Source: Thunnus maccoyii
Lineage: Eukaryota; Chordata; Actinopteri; Scombriformes; Scombridae
Direction of reading: 5' to 3'
Assembly (NCBI RefSeq): GCF_910596095.1
Contig: NC_056538.1
Coordinates: 22,058,501 to 22,122,500 of the forward strand
Length of the DNA: 64,000 nt
Every line of letters begins with the position of its first letter. Position 1 is the first letter of the stretch. A program made the translations under genes and the position numbers. Positions 17,701 to 29,659 of this stretch are shown piece after piece. The notes below the pieces were generated by a model, which saw only the letters and a list, made by a program, of their open reading frames with translations, did no database searches and had not been told where the DNA came from.

Positions 17701-18693
17701 CTGTCCATTGAATTTAGACACAGAAAGAAAAAATGGACGTAGCTGCTACCAGCAATCCACGCACTCGACAATCAGGTGGTCGTTTCTTATTATCATATAG
17801 GACAGAGACTTGATTCTCAAGCATCATGTCTGCCTTGGCAGCTGCAACTCATGGTTGGCTCCAGTGCACTACTGTCACCAACTCCACCACTGCTGGTGGA
17901 GCTTCCAGAGGCACTGTACAGCCATGTGACAGCCTGGGACTTGTCTGAGCCATTTTGGCCAATTTTTGTGGTTACGTGGCAGTACATGATGTCAAGGGTG
18001 GTAACCACTTCTTTTACTCTTTGCATGCATCTCTCAAACTGGTTTGATGTTTCAGTTGTATAGCATTTTTTGTACTAGGTGGTTTGAGTCGGTCAAAGCT
18101 GGTATTTTTTTTTAAATCAGGGATACTTTTATCCAATATACCAGTACAGTACCGCTGCCAATGGGAGCCTAATCAATCATTGCCTCAACATGCAATCAGT
18201 GTATCCTTAGTTTTTATAAGGAGTGTTACGGGAACATCTTTTGGGGTTGTATGTGTGGCATTTCTATGAGATTGCAGGAAACTGTTCAGTGGCTGATGAA
18301 GAGAGCCCTGTCATTGTGAAGCCTTCTGGGCCTGTTTCATGCTGTGTACAAATGTTTTCACTGATCCATTAGTGGAGCAGAATGATATATATTTCTCTCA
18401 ATCAACTTTAAGGGACCTCCCAAATTTTGGGAAATAAATTGAGTGCCATAGTTGCTCATAAGTTCTCTATCTCCAAACATTTGCTATGAATATTCACTGC
18501 CACTACAAATGTTTTCTCCTCAAATGTGTCCACATGTTACTATGGCTCTTCCTGTCAGTCTCAGGCCTCATTCATAGAAGTGATTTTTTTTCATCATAAG
18601 GTCAGATGCTACCAATAACTTTACTATCCAGCAACAACAGCTCAATTTACACTGATTGTGCAACAGTCATGGCTAATTTAGGCAAATCACAAG
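14761..18693. other. Gene-poor intergenic DNA upstream of dyrk1a
   Basis: AT-rich, with a short (TAA)n tract near 15,178-15,216. I recognise no gene. A minus-strand open stretch at 18,063-17,817 is discussed among the rejected items. Confidence 0.5.
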
Positions 18694-18945
18694 TGTCCAT
18701 CCAACCATCCATCCATTCATCCATCATTTCTCTTAAGAAATCACATATTCAGTTCAGGGTAGGCTGGGAAATTTAGAGTTTCCAATCCACCTAAACTTTG
18801 TGTCTTTTGACTATACAGGTAAACCCTTGTCAACACAGGGAGAACATGAAAACACCACAGAAAAAGTCCCCAGCTGGTCAACGAACTCAAACCTAAGACT
18901 TTGTTTCTATGAGGCAACAGTGCTAACCACTGCTTTGCCTAAAAA
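18694..18945 (-). mobile_element. Degraded tRNA-derived SINE-like repeat with (GGAT)n tail
   Basis: Read on the minus strand, GGCAAAGCAGTGGTTAGCAC resembles a pol III A-box region and GGTTTGAGTTC a decayed B-box. The body includes the familiar fish-repeat phrase GTTCTCCCTGTGTTGAC. The 3' end is a GGAT-rich tail. Family not named with confidence. Confidence 0.55.
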
Positions 18946-20560
18946 ATGGCTGTCCAGTCCAGAATTTCCCTTCTGACTGAGTATAGACCAGACATTATTT
19001 TAACTTATACGACCACACTGGGCAGACACAGATATTGGACTGCCAAGGCCTCTACATGGTAACATTAGGCAAAACAAACCTAAAGGCATACAGGTCCTAT
19101 TTTAAAGCAGAATATGACAACCTAATCAGGATTACAAGGATATTCTCAATGTTTGTGGACAGGTTTGTAAAAAATATGTTGCTTTTATCATATGTTCAAT
19201 TCAGAAAGCCATTTGCTTGTTTAGTTACACAGCCCATTAGCCTCTGTAAAAACATATGGGTGAATGATTTTTTTTCCTGAAGCTGATTGTGTGGTTGATC
19301 GCGCAATAGTTCCTTACCAATTTAGCCATGTTTTCAATGTTGTTGTTTTTTCTACATGTGAATGCATTAATGGCAGATATTGAACGTTTCATTCGTGGTT
19401 GATGTCCACACACTGTATAGACAGAGTTTTCCCTTTTATGTTTCAGTGCTGAGTTTGTGTTCTATCAATTCATAACTTCTATTGCCTATTACCTGGTAAC
19501 TGTTTTACCTGCCTGTTCCAGATTCCCTATGCTTGACTGCAGAATCTATGATTTAAAAAATATATATGTCCAGGGTGGGGGAAGAAGATCCTGAGAAGGT
19601 TGCCCCTTCTCAGGATTTCTCAACATGCAACAGCAAGAATTATGAGTTAAGTATTTCATGTGTTAAATATAAAGGTGGCCAAAGGTTGTAATCTAGTTTG
19701 GGCTGTCTGTAGGCATTTCAGGTCATAGTTAAACCCATATATTATCTTTTTAAAATGTTAATTCACCTAGAAACTAGAAACCAGAGTCAAATTCTTTGTA
19801 CATGTCAACATTCTTGGCCAGTAAAACCGAGTCTGATTCTGATTCTGATTCTGATTCTGATCTATACCCAACAGGGTTTGTTTACAAGTGAGGTGCAACT
19901 GCAGTAATGATGTTCACTTCTGCCTACTTTCCCAGATTAGTCAATATCAAGTCATCAAGTTTATCACCTGCGTCTGTTCTGAGCCATATGTCACCCCAAA
20001 ATTATGATTTTTTAAAATTCCTCCTCCCCTTTATCCAAGAATCTTTAACTGTACTCTCAGTCCTCAGACAGAACAAAACTTTCAAAGGTACTAGCAACTA
20101 CTTTAACAACAGCAAAACAATACTAAAAGCTTGTATACACCAAATCCGCTGGTTCTGAAAAATTTTAACATGGTCACTTCCATTTCATTATTTGCAAGGG
20201 GTGCTGCTTAGCCAACAAGCTTTCATTTGCTAACCCAACGCTATAGTCAGAGGGTAGCCTATCCAATACAGTGTCTTTGAGTGAATGCTATCAGTGAATG
20301 ATGGACCACAAATTGTAACTTGTAGCCCACAGTAGCAGTTCACAGCAGTTCACAGCAGATGCAGCGTGAACCCACAACACACAAATCTCAGTGGCCACCA
20401 CAGAGACCCTAATGCACATGAAGCGACTGCAAACAGTGTTTTGCAAGATTAATGCATAATGACTGTCAAACCACACCTAATGTTCAAAACCCACAGGAAA
20501 AAAAACAAAAACAAGCATTATCCATGTTTTACAGAGTCCCCCTGGGTTCAGCTGAGAAAA
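18946..20560. other. Gene-poor intergenic DNA
   Basis: No gene seen. A short (GATTCT)n-type tandem repeat lies at about 19,830-19,862. Confidence 0.5.
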
Positions 20561-20564
20561 AAAA

Positions 20565-20940
20565 AGATCCATGTGTAAATCTGTATTCTTGGTTTAGAAA
20601 TCTGTGCACACGATTTATGGGCTACTTGTTAGCCAAACTATGTGTCATGACAATGTGAGAGATTTCCAGTAATGGTGCGACTGCTTATGCGGTTATGAAG
20701 CGTCAAATAGGGTGAAGACAATTTAGAAAATTTAAAAATTATTTAAAAACAAAAAAATATAATATAATTAATAATAATATTATAATTATATTACAATATT
20801 TAAAATTAATGTAAAAATTTTAGGGCACGATTTACAAATCTTGCATGGATTCGTTATTTAGAGGACACGGATTATGAATCCAAGACCATGGTTGTGCACA
20901 CAGATTTCTAAATCAAGAGTAAAGATTTACACATCCATCT
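20565..20940. repeat. Imperfect inverted repeat, about 50-bp arms
   Basis: Left arm 20,568-20,616 (ATGTGTAAATCTGTATTC...) and right arm about 20,890-20,940 are reverse complements with scattered mismatches, around a 270-bp AT-rich spacer. Possibly a foldback MITE; no TSD was established. Confidence 0.65.
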
Positions 20941-22257
20941 TTTTTTTCCTTTGAGAAGGGTCCATCTGCAGTCTTGCAGACCTACACAACAAACCCATTT
21001 CACTACATGACACACCTACTTCACTACCCACCCCCACCCCCATGATGCTGTGTCCATAGCATGCTATGACACACCCCCCTGACTCCTGACCCCTAACCCT
21101 GCCATCTTGCTTGTGTGACATCATTTGGAGCCAGAGCCTGCGCAGTACAGTCAGTCAGGCAGCAGGATGACGGCCCACAGGACACCCCCCTCATAACATC
21201 ACACCCTCTTTTTATATTGTCAAATAACTAATTAGAAACAAACTTATCAGAAAAATGAGCACTTGGACAAACATCATCATGATAAGAACTACCTAAAATG
21301 ACAGAAACTGGCTTTGGGAAAAATTTTGACGTGTACTTTGATATTTTAGTTTGGCTCATGTGCCATCCGCTAACATGGAGGGGGCGGAATTTATGACCTA
21401 TACTGCAGCCAGCCACCAGTGGGCCATCGAAATGTTTTGGCTTCACTTTTGGAGAGCTGTCATTACATCCATCTGGATCATGGATGTATTATAGGAGCTG
21501 GATACTGGACCGAAAATGGCGACCATTCAGTCCAATAAGAATTGCCCAGCTGATGCATACACCAAAAAAAGTGAGAAGGGTTTATCTGCAGTCTTGCAGA
21601 CTTAAGCTTCATGTATACTCCCAAGCGACAGCTGCAGACACCATGTATGCGTAATAGCTCTGTTTATACTACCTTCTGGAGTCCGCTTGGAGGACGCGTT
21701 CAACACATACGCAGTAGATCGGCATCTACAGGAAGACAGTGTTGTCACTGCATGGTCACAACAAATTGAAGGTACGTGGATGTCCGCACAGAGCCTACAC
21801 ATACACCCTATATACACAAAATTTACGTCATGTGGACCCTAGTGGACCCTTGCGGACTTGCAGACGTGGAAAGTATAATTCAGCTTTACACGACACATCC
21901 ACTTTACTACATGACACAACCCCCCAATGTTGTCACTCTAATGGCATGCTACAAGACACATCCCCCTGACCCTTAACCCTACCCTTAACCTTACCCCTCG
22001 TCATGCCTAAACCTAACCAAGTGGATGTGTCATGTAGCTACTGTGAGTCCACAGATAGACCTACTTGAAAAAAGTTTCTGGCTTCTGTGTTTGCTTCCAT
22101 GTTGTGTGGCCCACTGAATATGCACAGAAGTGTTTCTCCCACTGGCCCCGCCTGCGAGTTCCCACTTGGCCCTTAGACTTTACATTGTGATGATGTCACA
22201 GATTTTTAAATCGCTTTTCTCAGCTTGAGGAAAGTTTTACTAATATGAAGCATTTTG
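20941..22257. repeat. Patchwork of short repeated blocks left of the BEL element
   Basis: The phrase around GAGAAGGGT..ATCTGCAG near 20,953 recurs near 21,563. CTACATGACACA..C blocks at about 21,003, 21,909 and (reversed) 22,028 recur, each near CCCCTGAC/CCCTAACCC runs. This looks like a decayed interspersed repeat; no gene seen. Confidence 0.5.
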
Positions 22258-22408
22258 TAACATAAAAATGTTGTGTGCATGTCTACAATAAACAACTTTA
22301 ACACAGCTACGGACTCATGCTCTTGAATTGGACACAGCGTGTTGGACAGACCTCCTTACATTAGCCCTCTCAGTGGCTAATTGTCACATTCTAATAGTCG
22401 CTACAACA
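22258..22408 (+). repeat. BEL/Pao 5' LTR remnant
   Basis: About 75 bp at 22,258-22,332 (including CACAGCTACGGACTCATGCT) match the 3' LTR at about 30,578-30,660, and TCGCTACAACA at 22,398-22,408 matches its last bases. Some 65 bp between these blocks are absent from the 3' copy. The 5' part of this LTR is not recognisable. Confidence 0.65.
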
Positions 22409-22674
22409 TTGTCAACAGAAAACTGGCCATGGAGTCCCACGTTCATCTTCTGATGCCTTGCTGGACTAGTGCATGGATGGATCACAGCACAACAACCTAG
22501 AGTATGTTTAACTCATACTGTAAGTTTGTTCTTGCTTGGGTACAGTCTGAATATTGATACTGCCGAATATTGTGGATGCAGTGGTTGCTGATTGTTGCAT
22601 TTACTGCTTTTGCTCAAGTTTGAGTTAATATGTGGAGATATGAGTGGATCATTCGTTTGTGAACAAAAAGTTGG

Positions 22675-24515
22675 ATGTGGATGATTGACACGGATTTGGA
22701 TCCTCTTTTAAGTTTTATTGTGTGTGCACTGTTGGTTAATGTCTATATAATTGGATCAAAGGCTGTTTCACTTGAAAATGGAGTTGATACTGAAAATGTC
22801 AGAAGAACAGTCACCCTCACTGAAAAGGCCTTGGTGTGTAAAATTGAGAAGCTCCAGAAAGAATGCCAATCCAGAGTGAATAAAATAAAGGGTGTCATCA
22901 CTGCATTGAAAGATCACATGAAAAATGACACCAGTGCTTTACAAGTGCAAGCTCAGCTTGATTTTTTGATGCAAATGCTGGAGGACGCAATTTCACTGCA
23001 TGAGTCACTGATGTCTTTAATACCTCAGGAGGAGCAACAGAAACAAAATGCGTGGTTCACAAGCATCAAAAAATATAACCAAGGGTTTATTGAGGATGTA
23101 AAGTAATGGCTCTCTGAAAATGAATGACTGACAGACTGGTCTGGTATATGTCCGGACATGGACATATAAGAAAGGAGAACTTGGAGGGACTACTTAACAA
23201 CAAGGATTTTGAAAATCCTCCAAGTCTGGAATTGGATGAGCCACATCTTGATAATAAATTTTCTTCACATCAGGAGCAGGATGCCTTACCTGGAATGACA
23301 CATGATGAAATTAAGCCAGGTGACAGTGTCTCAAATATTAACAGCGGAAGGCATGGTTCAAAATCTAGGACTTCAAGTACCTTTACTACTTCTGCCCATA
23401 TTAAAGCAGAAGCTGATATGGCTGCTCTTCTTGCTCATCAAAGATTACTCAAGGGAAAACATGATCTGGATCAACAGGAAGAAGAAATAAGAAAAAGTAA
23501 AGAGCGATTTGAACTTGAAGTGAAGATAGCAGCATCAGTGCTAAGGTGAATATCCTAAGAGCCTCAAGATGTGGTGTGCAAAGCAGCATATCCAATAAAT
23601 CTAGTGGTATAGAATCCTATTTAAACAAAATGGAGAGAGGAGCCCATGCTGCTCTTTATGCTGATGCTGATTCATTTGTGCCTTATGGCCAAGGAGAATA
23701 TGAAAATCCAATCTCAGCCAAAGGTGTTCCTGGGTCTCATTTGACAGGTACTAAGCCAAAGGAAAGGAAATACCATGCCATGAATGTTGAATCACAAATA
23801 CTCCAGCAGAGACCGACCAAGCTTGGGAGGGTTCAAAACATGAAGCCTGATGTTTAAACATCTCAGTTTGGAGGTGCAAATGCTCCTGTACCAGTCACTG
23901 GTAATTTGTTACCCATAATGGGAAGACAAAATGAAATAACTGCTATGCTGGTGCATCAACGAAATCTCTCATCTTTGCCAAACAGAGAAATTCAAGTGTT
24001 TGATGGAGACCCTCTACTGTATCATGCTTTTATGAGATCCTTTGAGCGCAGTATTGAAGAAAAGACAGGTAACGCAACCGACTGTCTGCACTTCAAGGAG
24101 CAGTACACCAGAGGTCAACCAAGAGAGCTTGTCAGAAGCTGTCAACAAATGGCTGCAGACAGAGGATATAACAAGGCAAAGGCTTTGTTGGAAGAACATT
24201 TTGGAAATGAGCAAAAGATTGCATGTACTTATTTGGACAAATCCCTCTCGTAGCCGGTAATTAAGTCAGAGGATGTCAAAGCACTTCAAGCTTATGGTCT
24301 CTTTCCAAGAGGGTGCTGTAATAACATGGATGAAATCCAGTACATGCCTGTTAATATGCTGACAGTAATAAAGAAGTTGCCATACAAGCTAAGAGACAAA
24401 TGGAGAACATTGGCTTGTGATATTCAAGAAAGGCATCATCATAGAACTACTTTTCCTGACATTGTAGGCTTCATTGAGTGTCAGGTGAAAATTTCAGCTG
24501 ATCCTGTAGTTGGTA
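22675..24515 (+). pseudogene. BEL/Pao gag region with DUF1759
   Basis: Broken frames: 22,675-23,106 (coiled-coil-rich, EKALVCKIEKLQKECQ), 23,124-23,549 (acidic, then RLLKGKHDLDQQEEE coiled coil), 23,546-23,857, and 23,906-24,253. The last encodes a DUF1759-type segment (REIQVFDGDPLLYHAF, RELVRSCQQMAADRGYNKA, LLEEHFGNEQKIA), ended by TAG. The continuation (DEIQYMPVNMLTVIKKLPYK) runs from 24,326. Confidence 0.85.
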
Positions 24516-24734
24516 ACATACAAGATACTCCAAAACAGTGCAAGGCAAAGATGGCAGCAAAGAGAATTAATCAGCATTGCATACAAAGTAAAGGAAGTTG
24601 TTTTTCAACTACAGTTACTTCTGTGGATGAAAAGGCCCATAGGAGAAAGGAAGGAGGCTCACTGGACAAAACGGCTTTCCTGTACGGCAAGGGTAGACAT
24701 ACACTGGAGTTGTACTCTTTATTGTACTCTTTAT

Positions 24735-24870
24735 TGGAAAGGAGAGAATGATTGCCTTCTTGAAAGAGCATGGAATCTGTTGTGAGAGTAAACACTGCAG
24801 GAGGTGACTGTCATGTAAAGTACGTGGCTCCAGACATCTTAGCATGCTTCACATTCACCTGAAGGACAAG
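24735..24870 (+). pseudogene. BEL/Pao zinc-knuckle remnant
   Basis: FLKEHGICCESKHCRR, an in-frame TGA, then LSCKVRGSRHLSMLHIH. Cys/His spacing recalls the gag/pol-junction zinc fingers of BEL elements but is decayed. Confidence 0.6.
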
Positions 24871-24984
24871 GGAGCAGAGAAGAATCAAGCAGTTACAGAT
24901 ACTGACACAACAGTGAGCAGTGCTCTGGTTGCGGTACAAACTAGTGGTCTTACTGGGGCCGGTGAGCATGACTGCAAACTTTCC

Positions 24985-25420
24985 ATTGTTCCAGTCAAGG
25001 TCAAGTCTAAAAGGGTCATAAAATTGTGGAGGCCTATGCCTTTTTGGACCAAGAGAGTTCAGCATCATTCTGTACAATGAGTTTTGATGAATGGGCTGGA
25101 TATCTCAGGAAGAGGAACCAAGATTTTCTTGTGCACAAGGGGCCAAGAAAAAGTTGTGGGAAGTTGCATTGTATCGGATTTGGAGGTAGCTGGCCTGGAC
25201 AGGGGCCTCTACTGTGAAATGCCAGATGTTTTTAAACAGAAGAAAATGCCTGTGAGTAGGAGCAATATACCAGGACAGCAGGATCTGTTCAGATGGCCAT
25301 ACTTGCATGGAGCACATCCACCTGAAATGAATTCAGATGTTGAGCTTTTGATTGGCTTGAATGTACCTAGAGCTGATTCCAAATGAGGATGGTGGGCCAT
25401 ATGGTATTCAGACTATGCTG
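24985..25420 (+). pseudogene. BEL/Pao aspartic protease remnant
   Basis: AYAFLDQESSASFC occupies the position of the retropepsin D-x-G-S/T motif, but Gly is replaced by Glu (DQE), which should abolish activity. Downstream VVGSCIVSDLEVAGLD and SDVELLIGLNVPRA match the A17-type region. A frameshift lies near 25,020-25,090. Confidence 0.75.
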
Positions 25421-25975
25421 GGATGGACTGTTAATGGGCCGCTTTGTACCGGTGGAGCAGACTGTGAACAACCTAGAATCACTGATAATTGTATCTCAGT
25501 TGTGAGATTGGATGAAATTTGGAAGCAGTAGTTTCAAGTAGACTTCCCTGAGTGCAGCCAGGATGAACAGCTGGGTCCATCAAGGAAAGATTGTCAGTTC
25601 ATGGAAATGATCAAAAACACTGTTAAGCTGGCGGATGGTCACTATAGCATTGTTATACCTCTGAAGAAAAGGGAGGTGAGCATGTCTGATAACCACAAGC
25701 TAGCGGAGCAACATGCCCTGAGTCTGAAAAGGAGGTTCCGGAGAGATGCCCCATTTCATGCAGACTATGCTGCCTTTATGCATGACATCATTTCCTGTGG
25801 TTATGCTGACAAGGTGCCTGCTAAAGACCTGGCATATAGCCATGGTAAAGTACATGGTATATTCCACACCCTGGTGTATACCATCCAAAGAGGAAGATCA
25901 GAGTTGTGTTTGACTGTGCTGCATCATTCCAAGGTAGATCACTGAATATACAACTGCCGCAAGGACCTGAGGCCT

Positions 25976-27274
25976 CATTTATAAATGTTGCATTGGCACA
26001 AAGGAAGGTGTACGCCACTTTCTAAGCAAACCTTGGGATTTATAAAAAACATACTTGATAGGAGAATGTAAGGTCCTCCACAGAGACTTTGACCCATGCG
26101 CATACATATAAACTGGAGAAATGAGAAACTGTGACTCCAATGGCAGAAGGATGAAACTTGAGAAACGGTTTGAAATTGATACCATTGTGTGAAATAAATC
26201 GAAATATTACTTCTTATGTATTATATAGGAAGAGTTCATTTACAAAAACAGATAAAAGCCATTCTTAAAATGAATACACAAACACCTGTTTGATTGATAC
26301 TCTCTGGAGTGCACACAAAATAAAGATGATTTAGGATAATAAATGGAGATATCTGTTTTTGCAAAAGAACCCCTCAAATATATTGCACAGTTTAATCGGG
26401 AATCATATGTAATTGGATCTGTAATTATTAGACAATAGGCCTACTTGCCTATTATGAAATTCATTCTCATAAATAATAAGGTGAACAGTAGGACAAATTA
26501 TGTTTAAACTGATGCCATTGTCGATGCGTCAGTTGGACAGATAGGAGTGCATAGTTTCATACTGTACATTGTTATCACGTTTGTTGCGCAGAACAGTCAA
26601 TGAGCCAAACAGTGCTGCTGTGCGCCACAGTGTGGATGTGACGCATCACTTATAAATACACAAGGTATACCTGGGTCATCCGGTGCGTCTTGCATATCTG
26701 TGCCCCCCTCCATCTCCATCACTTCTCCACTTAGGAGGGATTCCCCTATAATTCCTGCAAGTTGCTCATCAAAGGGGTTGAGCTCTGGTGTCCCCTTTTC
26801 CCTGCCCGTGGCACAAACACTCTTGTCTGTGTAAGGCTATGTGCCTTCTACTTTTATGTCGGACCACTTTTTTATTTCGTAGAAGGTCTGACCTTCTGAG
26901 CAAGCAGCATTCACTGCGTCCACTACATGCTGCCACTCCAAAGCCTTATTGGCATTTGTAATGCCCACACTGTGTCCACCAAACAATATCTTTTTTCTTG
27001 CTTCAACCTCCCCAACAAGAACTTCAATTTCACACTGGGTGAAATTCCTTTTTTTAGCTTTTCTGTCAGAATTTTCCATCATTGTCCTCATGTGCCATGT
27101 GTGCCATGTGTCATGTGCACCAAATTTCGAGTTGATTGTGATTTATAAAGGGAAACCGGTGTGGGACGTGTGTGCGCACTGTTATAAATCAGAATATTTT
27201 TGTTCGTAAACACTTTCTGTGTTTCATCCACACACAATCTTTTGATGTGAATCCTCTGCACAGTTTTAAAAATG
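25976..27274. mobile_element. Nested Harbinger-like DNA transposon inside the BEL RT gene
   Basis: Ends are GGCCTCATTTATAAATG on the left and the inverted GGCCGCATTTTTAAAAC on the right. RT coding resumes directly on either side. CCTGA flanks both ends, readable as a 5-bp duplication or as a CTG 3-bp (CWG) duplication with slightly longer TIRs. It contains a Myb/SANT-like ORF on the minus strand and no recognisable transposase. Confidence 0.75.
26837..27091 (-). CDS. Myb/SANT-like DNA-binding protein fragment
   Basis: 84-residue frame from ATG at 27091. KKRNFTQCEIEVLVGEVEAR, then KALEWQHVVDAVNAACSE and YEIKKWSDIKVE match the Myb/SANT (Myb_DNA-bind_5-like) domain of PIF/Harbinger second proteins and of domesticated relatives such as NAIF1 and MSANTD4. 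Family members have KKKWSD where this has KKWSD, and the protein stops straight after the domain, so it is probably a relic. Confidence 0.65.
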   Translation of the reverse strand: MRTMMENSDRKAKKRNFTQCEIEVLVGEVEARKKILFGGHSVGITNANKALEWQHVVDAVNAACSEGQTFYEIKKWSDIKVEGT

Positions 27275-27844
27275 CGGCCCCTGATCTCCCCAGCTCATTG
27301 ATTGGAGTCATAACCAGATTTAGGAAGGAACCTGCTGTTTTTGATGGCAGACACTGAGGCCGTGTTTTATCAGGTGCATGTGCCAGCTAAAGATTCTATC
27401 CTGCTACAGTTTCTCTGGTGGCCCGGTGGAGACTTCTCTCAACACATGGAGGAGTACAGGATGCTTGTCCATCTCTTTGGAGCAACCTCATGGTCAAGCT
27501 GTGCGAATTTTGCTCTTCAAGTGTGCAGAGGATATCAGAGACTCCTTCAGCCAGCAGGTGGTGGATACTATTATGCACAGTTTTCACCTGGATGACTGTC
27601 TTACTTCAGTGGCCTCTGAGTCTCAGGCTGTAGCTCTCTGTTGTGACCTTTGAGCCATTTGTGCCACAGGGGGCTTTCAGCTAAAGAAGTGGATCAGCAA
27701 CAGTTGAAGTGTGCTGGCTGTAATACCTGAAGAGGAGAGGGCAAAGGAAGTGAAAGAGTTGGATCAGGACTATGACATATTTCCTGTTGAAAGAGCATTG
27801 GGCGTACAGTGGTGTGTTCAATCCAATGCATTTAAATTCAAGAT

Positions 27845-28500
27845 CGACCTTTGACCAATAGAGGGAATCTGTCTATGGTCAGTTCAATCTATGATCCGCT
27901 TGGTGTATTGGTACCAGTGGTACTAAAGGCCAAACTAATCTTACAGGATCTGTGCAGGAAAGGCCTTGGGTGGAATGACATGATACCTGCACCAATTGCA
28001 ATGGAGTGGACAAAATGGATACAGGAGCTCCACCTACTGGAGGATTTCAAAGTCAGCAGATGTTTCAAGCCTGTGGACTTTGAAACTGTGACTTCTGCTC
28101 AGTTACACCATTTTGCAGACGCAAGTGAGGTTTGTTATGGAACAGTTACCTACTTGCTTTTGCAACACCAACAACACCAATGCACAGCTGTGCAGCATCT
28201 TTATTGTCTGAATGGCCAGGGTGGCTCCCTTAAAGCTAATTACCATTCTTGGACTGGAGCTAACAGCAGCAGTGGTAGCAGCACGCAAGGACAGATTGTG
28301 GAGAAAGGAATTGCAGATGTCACTGCTTGACTGTATGTTTTGGACTGACAGCACCTCAGTGCTGAAATACATAAAAATGAGACTTCCAGATTTGAGCATT
28401 TGTGGCCATCAGGGTCTCAGAAATCCTTAAAATATCTCATGCAGCTCATTGGAGATAAGTGAGCACCTTATGCGACCCTGTAGATCTTGCTTCCAGGGGA
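27845..28500 (+). pseudogene. BEL/Pao RT thumb/connection and RNase H remnant
   Basis: NLSMVSSIYDPLGVLVPVVL and LQDLCRKGLGWNDMIPAPI lead into the RNase H core: HHFADASE (first Asp), LELTAAVVAAR (Glu), FWTDSTSVLKYIK (Asp). The DED residues are readable but in two frames. Confidence 0.85.
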
Positions 28501-28959
28501 CTTGGAGTGGAGTCATTCCTCAAGGATGCAGAATAGATATCTGGCCCACAATTTCTGATGCTGCCAGAGGAGCAATGGCCTACAAATCCAGATGGTTTGA
28601 AAGAACTACCAGAACAAGATGATCTAAGGTCAAAACATGCATCTTGGCTTATGCTGTTTGTGCTGACACAGTGAGTCAGTTGAACAATTACACCTCATCC
28701 TGGAATCATTTGAAAAGTGATGGGCTCACTCAAGGTCATATGAAAAGAAAACAGAAGGATATTCTGAAGAAAGTGCTGCAGAGTGTCAAGGATTTATTCC
28801 ATGTTTCTCTCTCTGTGGGGGAGCTAAGGGAGGCTGAGCTGGAAATAATCAGATCTTGTCAAAGGAAAATATTCCAGGAGTTTTCCAGCCTCCAAAAGCA
28901 ACAGAATGTGAAACTGACAAGCCACATATACAATCTCAACCCATTCTTGAAGATGGTAC

Positions 28960-29645
28960 TTGAGAGTTGGTGGACAGTTTAGTAGGGCAGCTATGCCTGA
29001 AGAGTCAAAGAATCCAGTCATACTGGCCAAAGATCTGAATATCTCCAACATCATCCTAAGACAAGTGCATAAGGAAGTTGGCCATAATGGTATAACCCAC
29101 ATGATGGCAAGGCTATGCCAGGAGTATTGGATTACAGGCAATGGTGTGGGTAAAAGAAAGATCTTGGCAAAATGTGTGACAGGTACAAGGAGTTCCGGGC
29201 AGCCAATAGATGGCAGATTTTCCACGCAATAGGATATCTCCAGATGAACCACCATTTACCTCAGTGGGAGTAGACTGTTTGGTCCATTTCATGTGAAACA
29301 TGTAAGAAGTCAAGTGAAAAGGTATGGAGTTATATTCACATGCTTAGCTTTAAGAGCTGTGGATAGTGAAGTAGCAGCATCAATGGATTCTGGTTCCTTT
29401 ATCAATGCCTTATGCTGCTTCATAGCAAGATGAGGACAAGTCAAAGAGCTGTGCTCAGACAATGGTACCAACTTCATCATCACCAATCGAGAGTTGAGAC
29501 AGTCTATTGAACGATGGAATCATTTTCAGATCCATGAGGAACTCCTACAGAGAGGTATTAAGTGGACATTTAATCCTCCAACTGGTTGCTATCATGGAGG
29601 AGCATGGGAGAATCTAATTTGCTCCATTACGAAGGTCCTAAACTC
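28960..29645 (+). pseudogene. BEL/Pao integrase remnant
   Basis: Zinc-binding region VHKEVGHNG...CVTGT (second Cys of the CxxC changed to Gly). Then the core with GVD (first Asp), SDNGTNF (second Asp) and GGAWEN (Glu). A stop follows GVDCLVHFM near 29,295 and more breaks occur after. Confidence 0.85.
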
Positions 29646-29659
29646 TACTTGATGAGGAA

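Larger units (their letters stand above)
25600..27660 (+). pseudogene. BEL/Pao reverse transcriptase, split by nested element
   Basis: The N-terminal part runs 25,601-25,975 ([38 protein letters not shown]). The middle resumes near 27,275 (SSLIGVITRFRKEPAVF, FYQVHVPAKDS, WWPGGDFSQHMEEYRMLVHL). The catalytic box reads HLDDCL rather than the family YVDD: both aspartates survive. Several frameshifts. Confidence 0.9.

Noticed and set aside
17817-18063. Minus-strand open stretch (FERCMQRVKEVVTTLDIMYC..., Ser/Gly-rich end)
   Set aside because: Looks faintly protein-like, possibly a decayed retrogene end, but I could not match it to a family and no start or splice signals support it.
21085-21990. 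CCCTAACCCT runs resembling telomere repeats
   Set aside because: Too short and irregular for an interstitial telomere array; they belong to the repeated-block patchwork.
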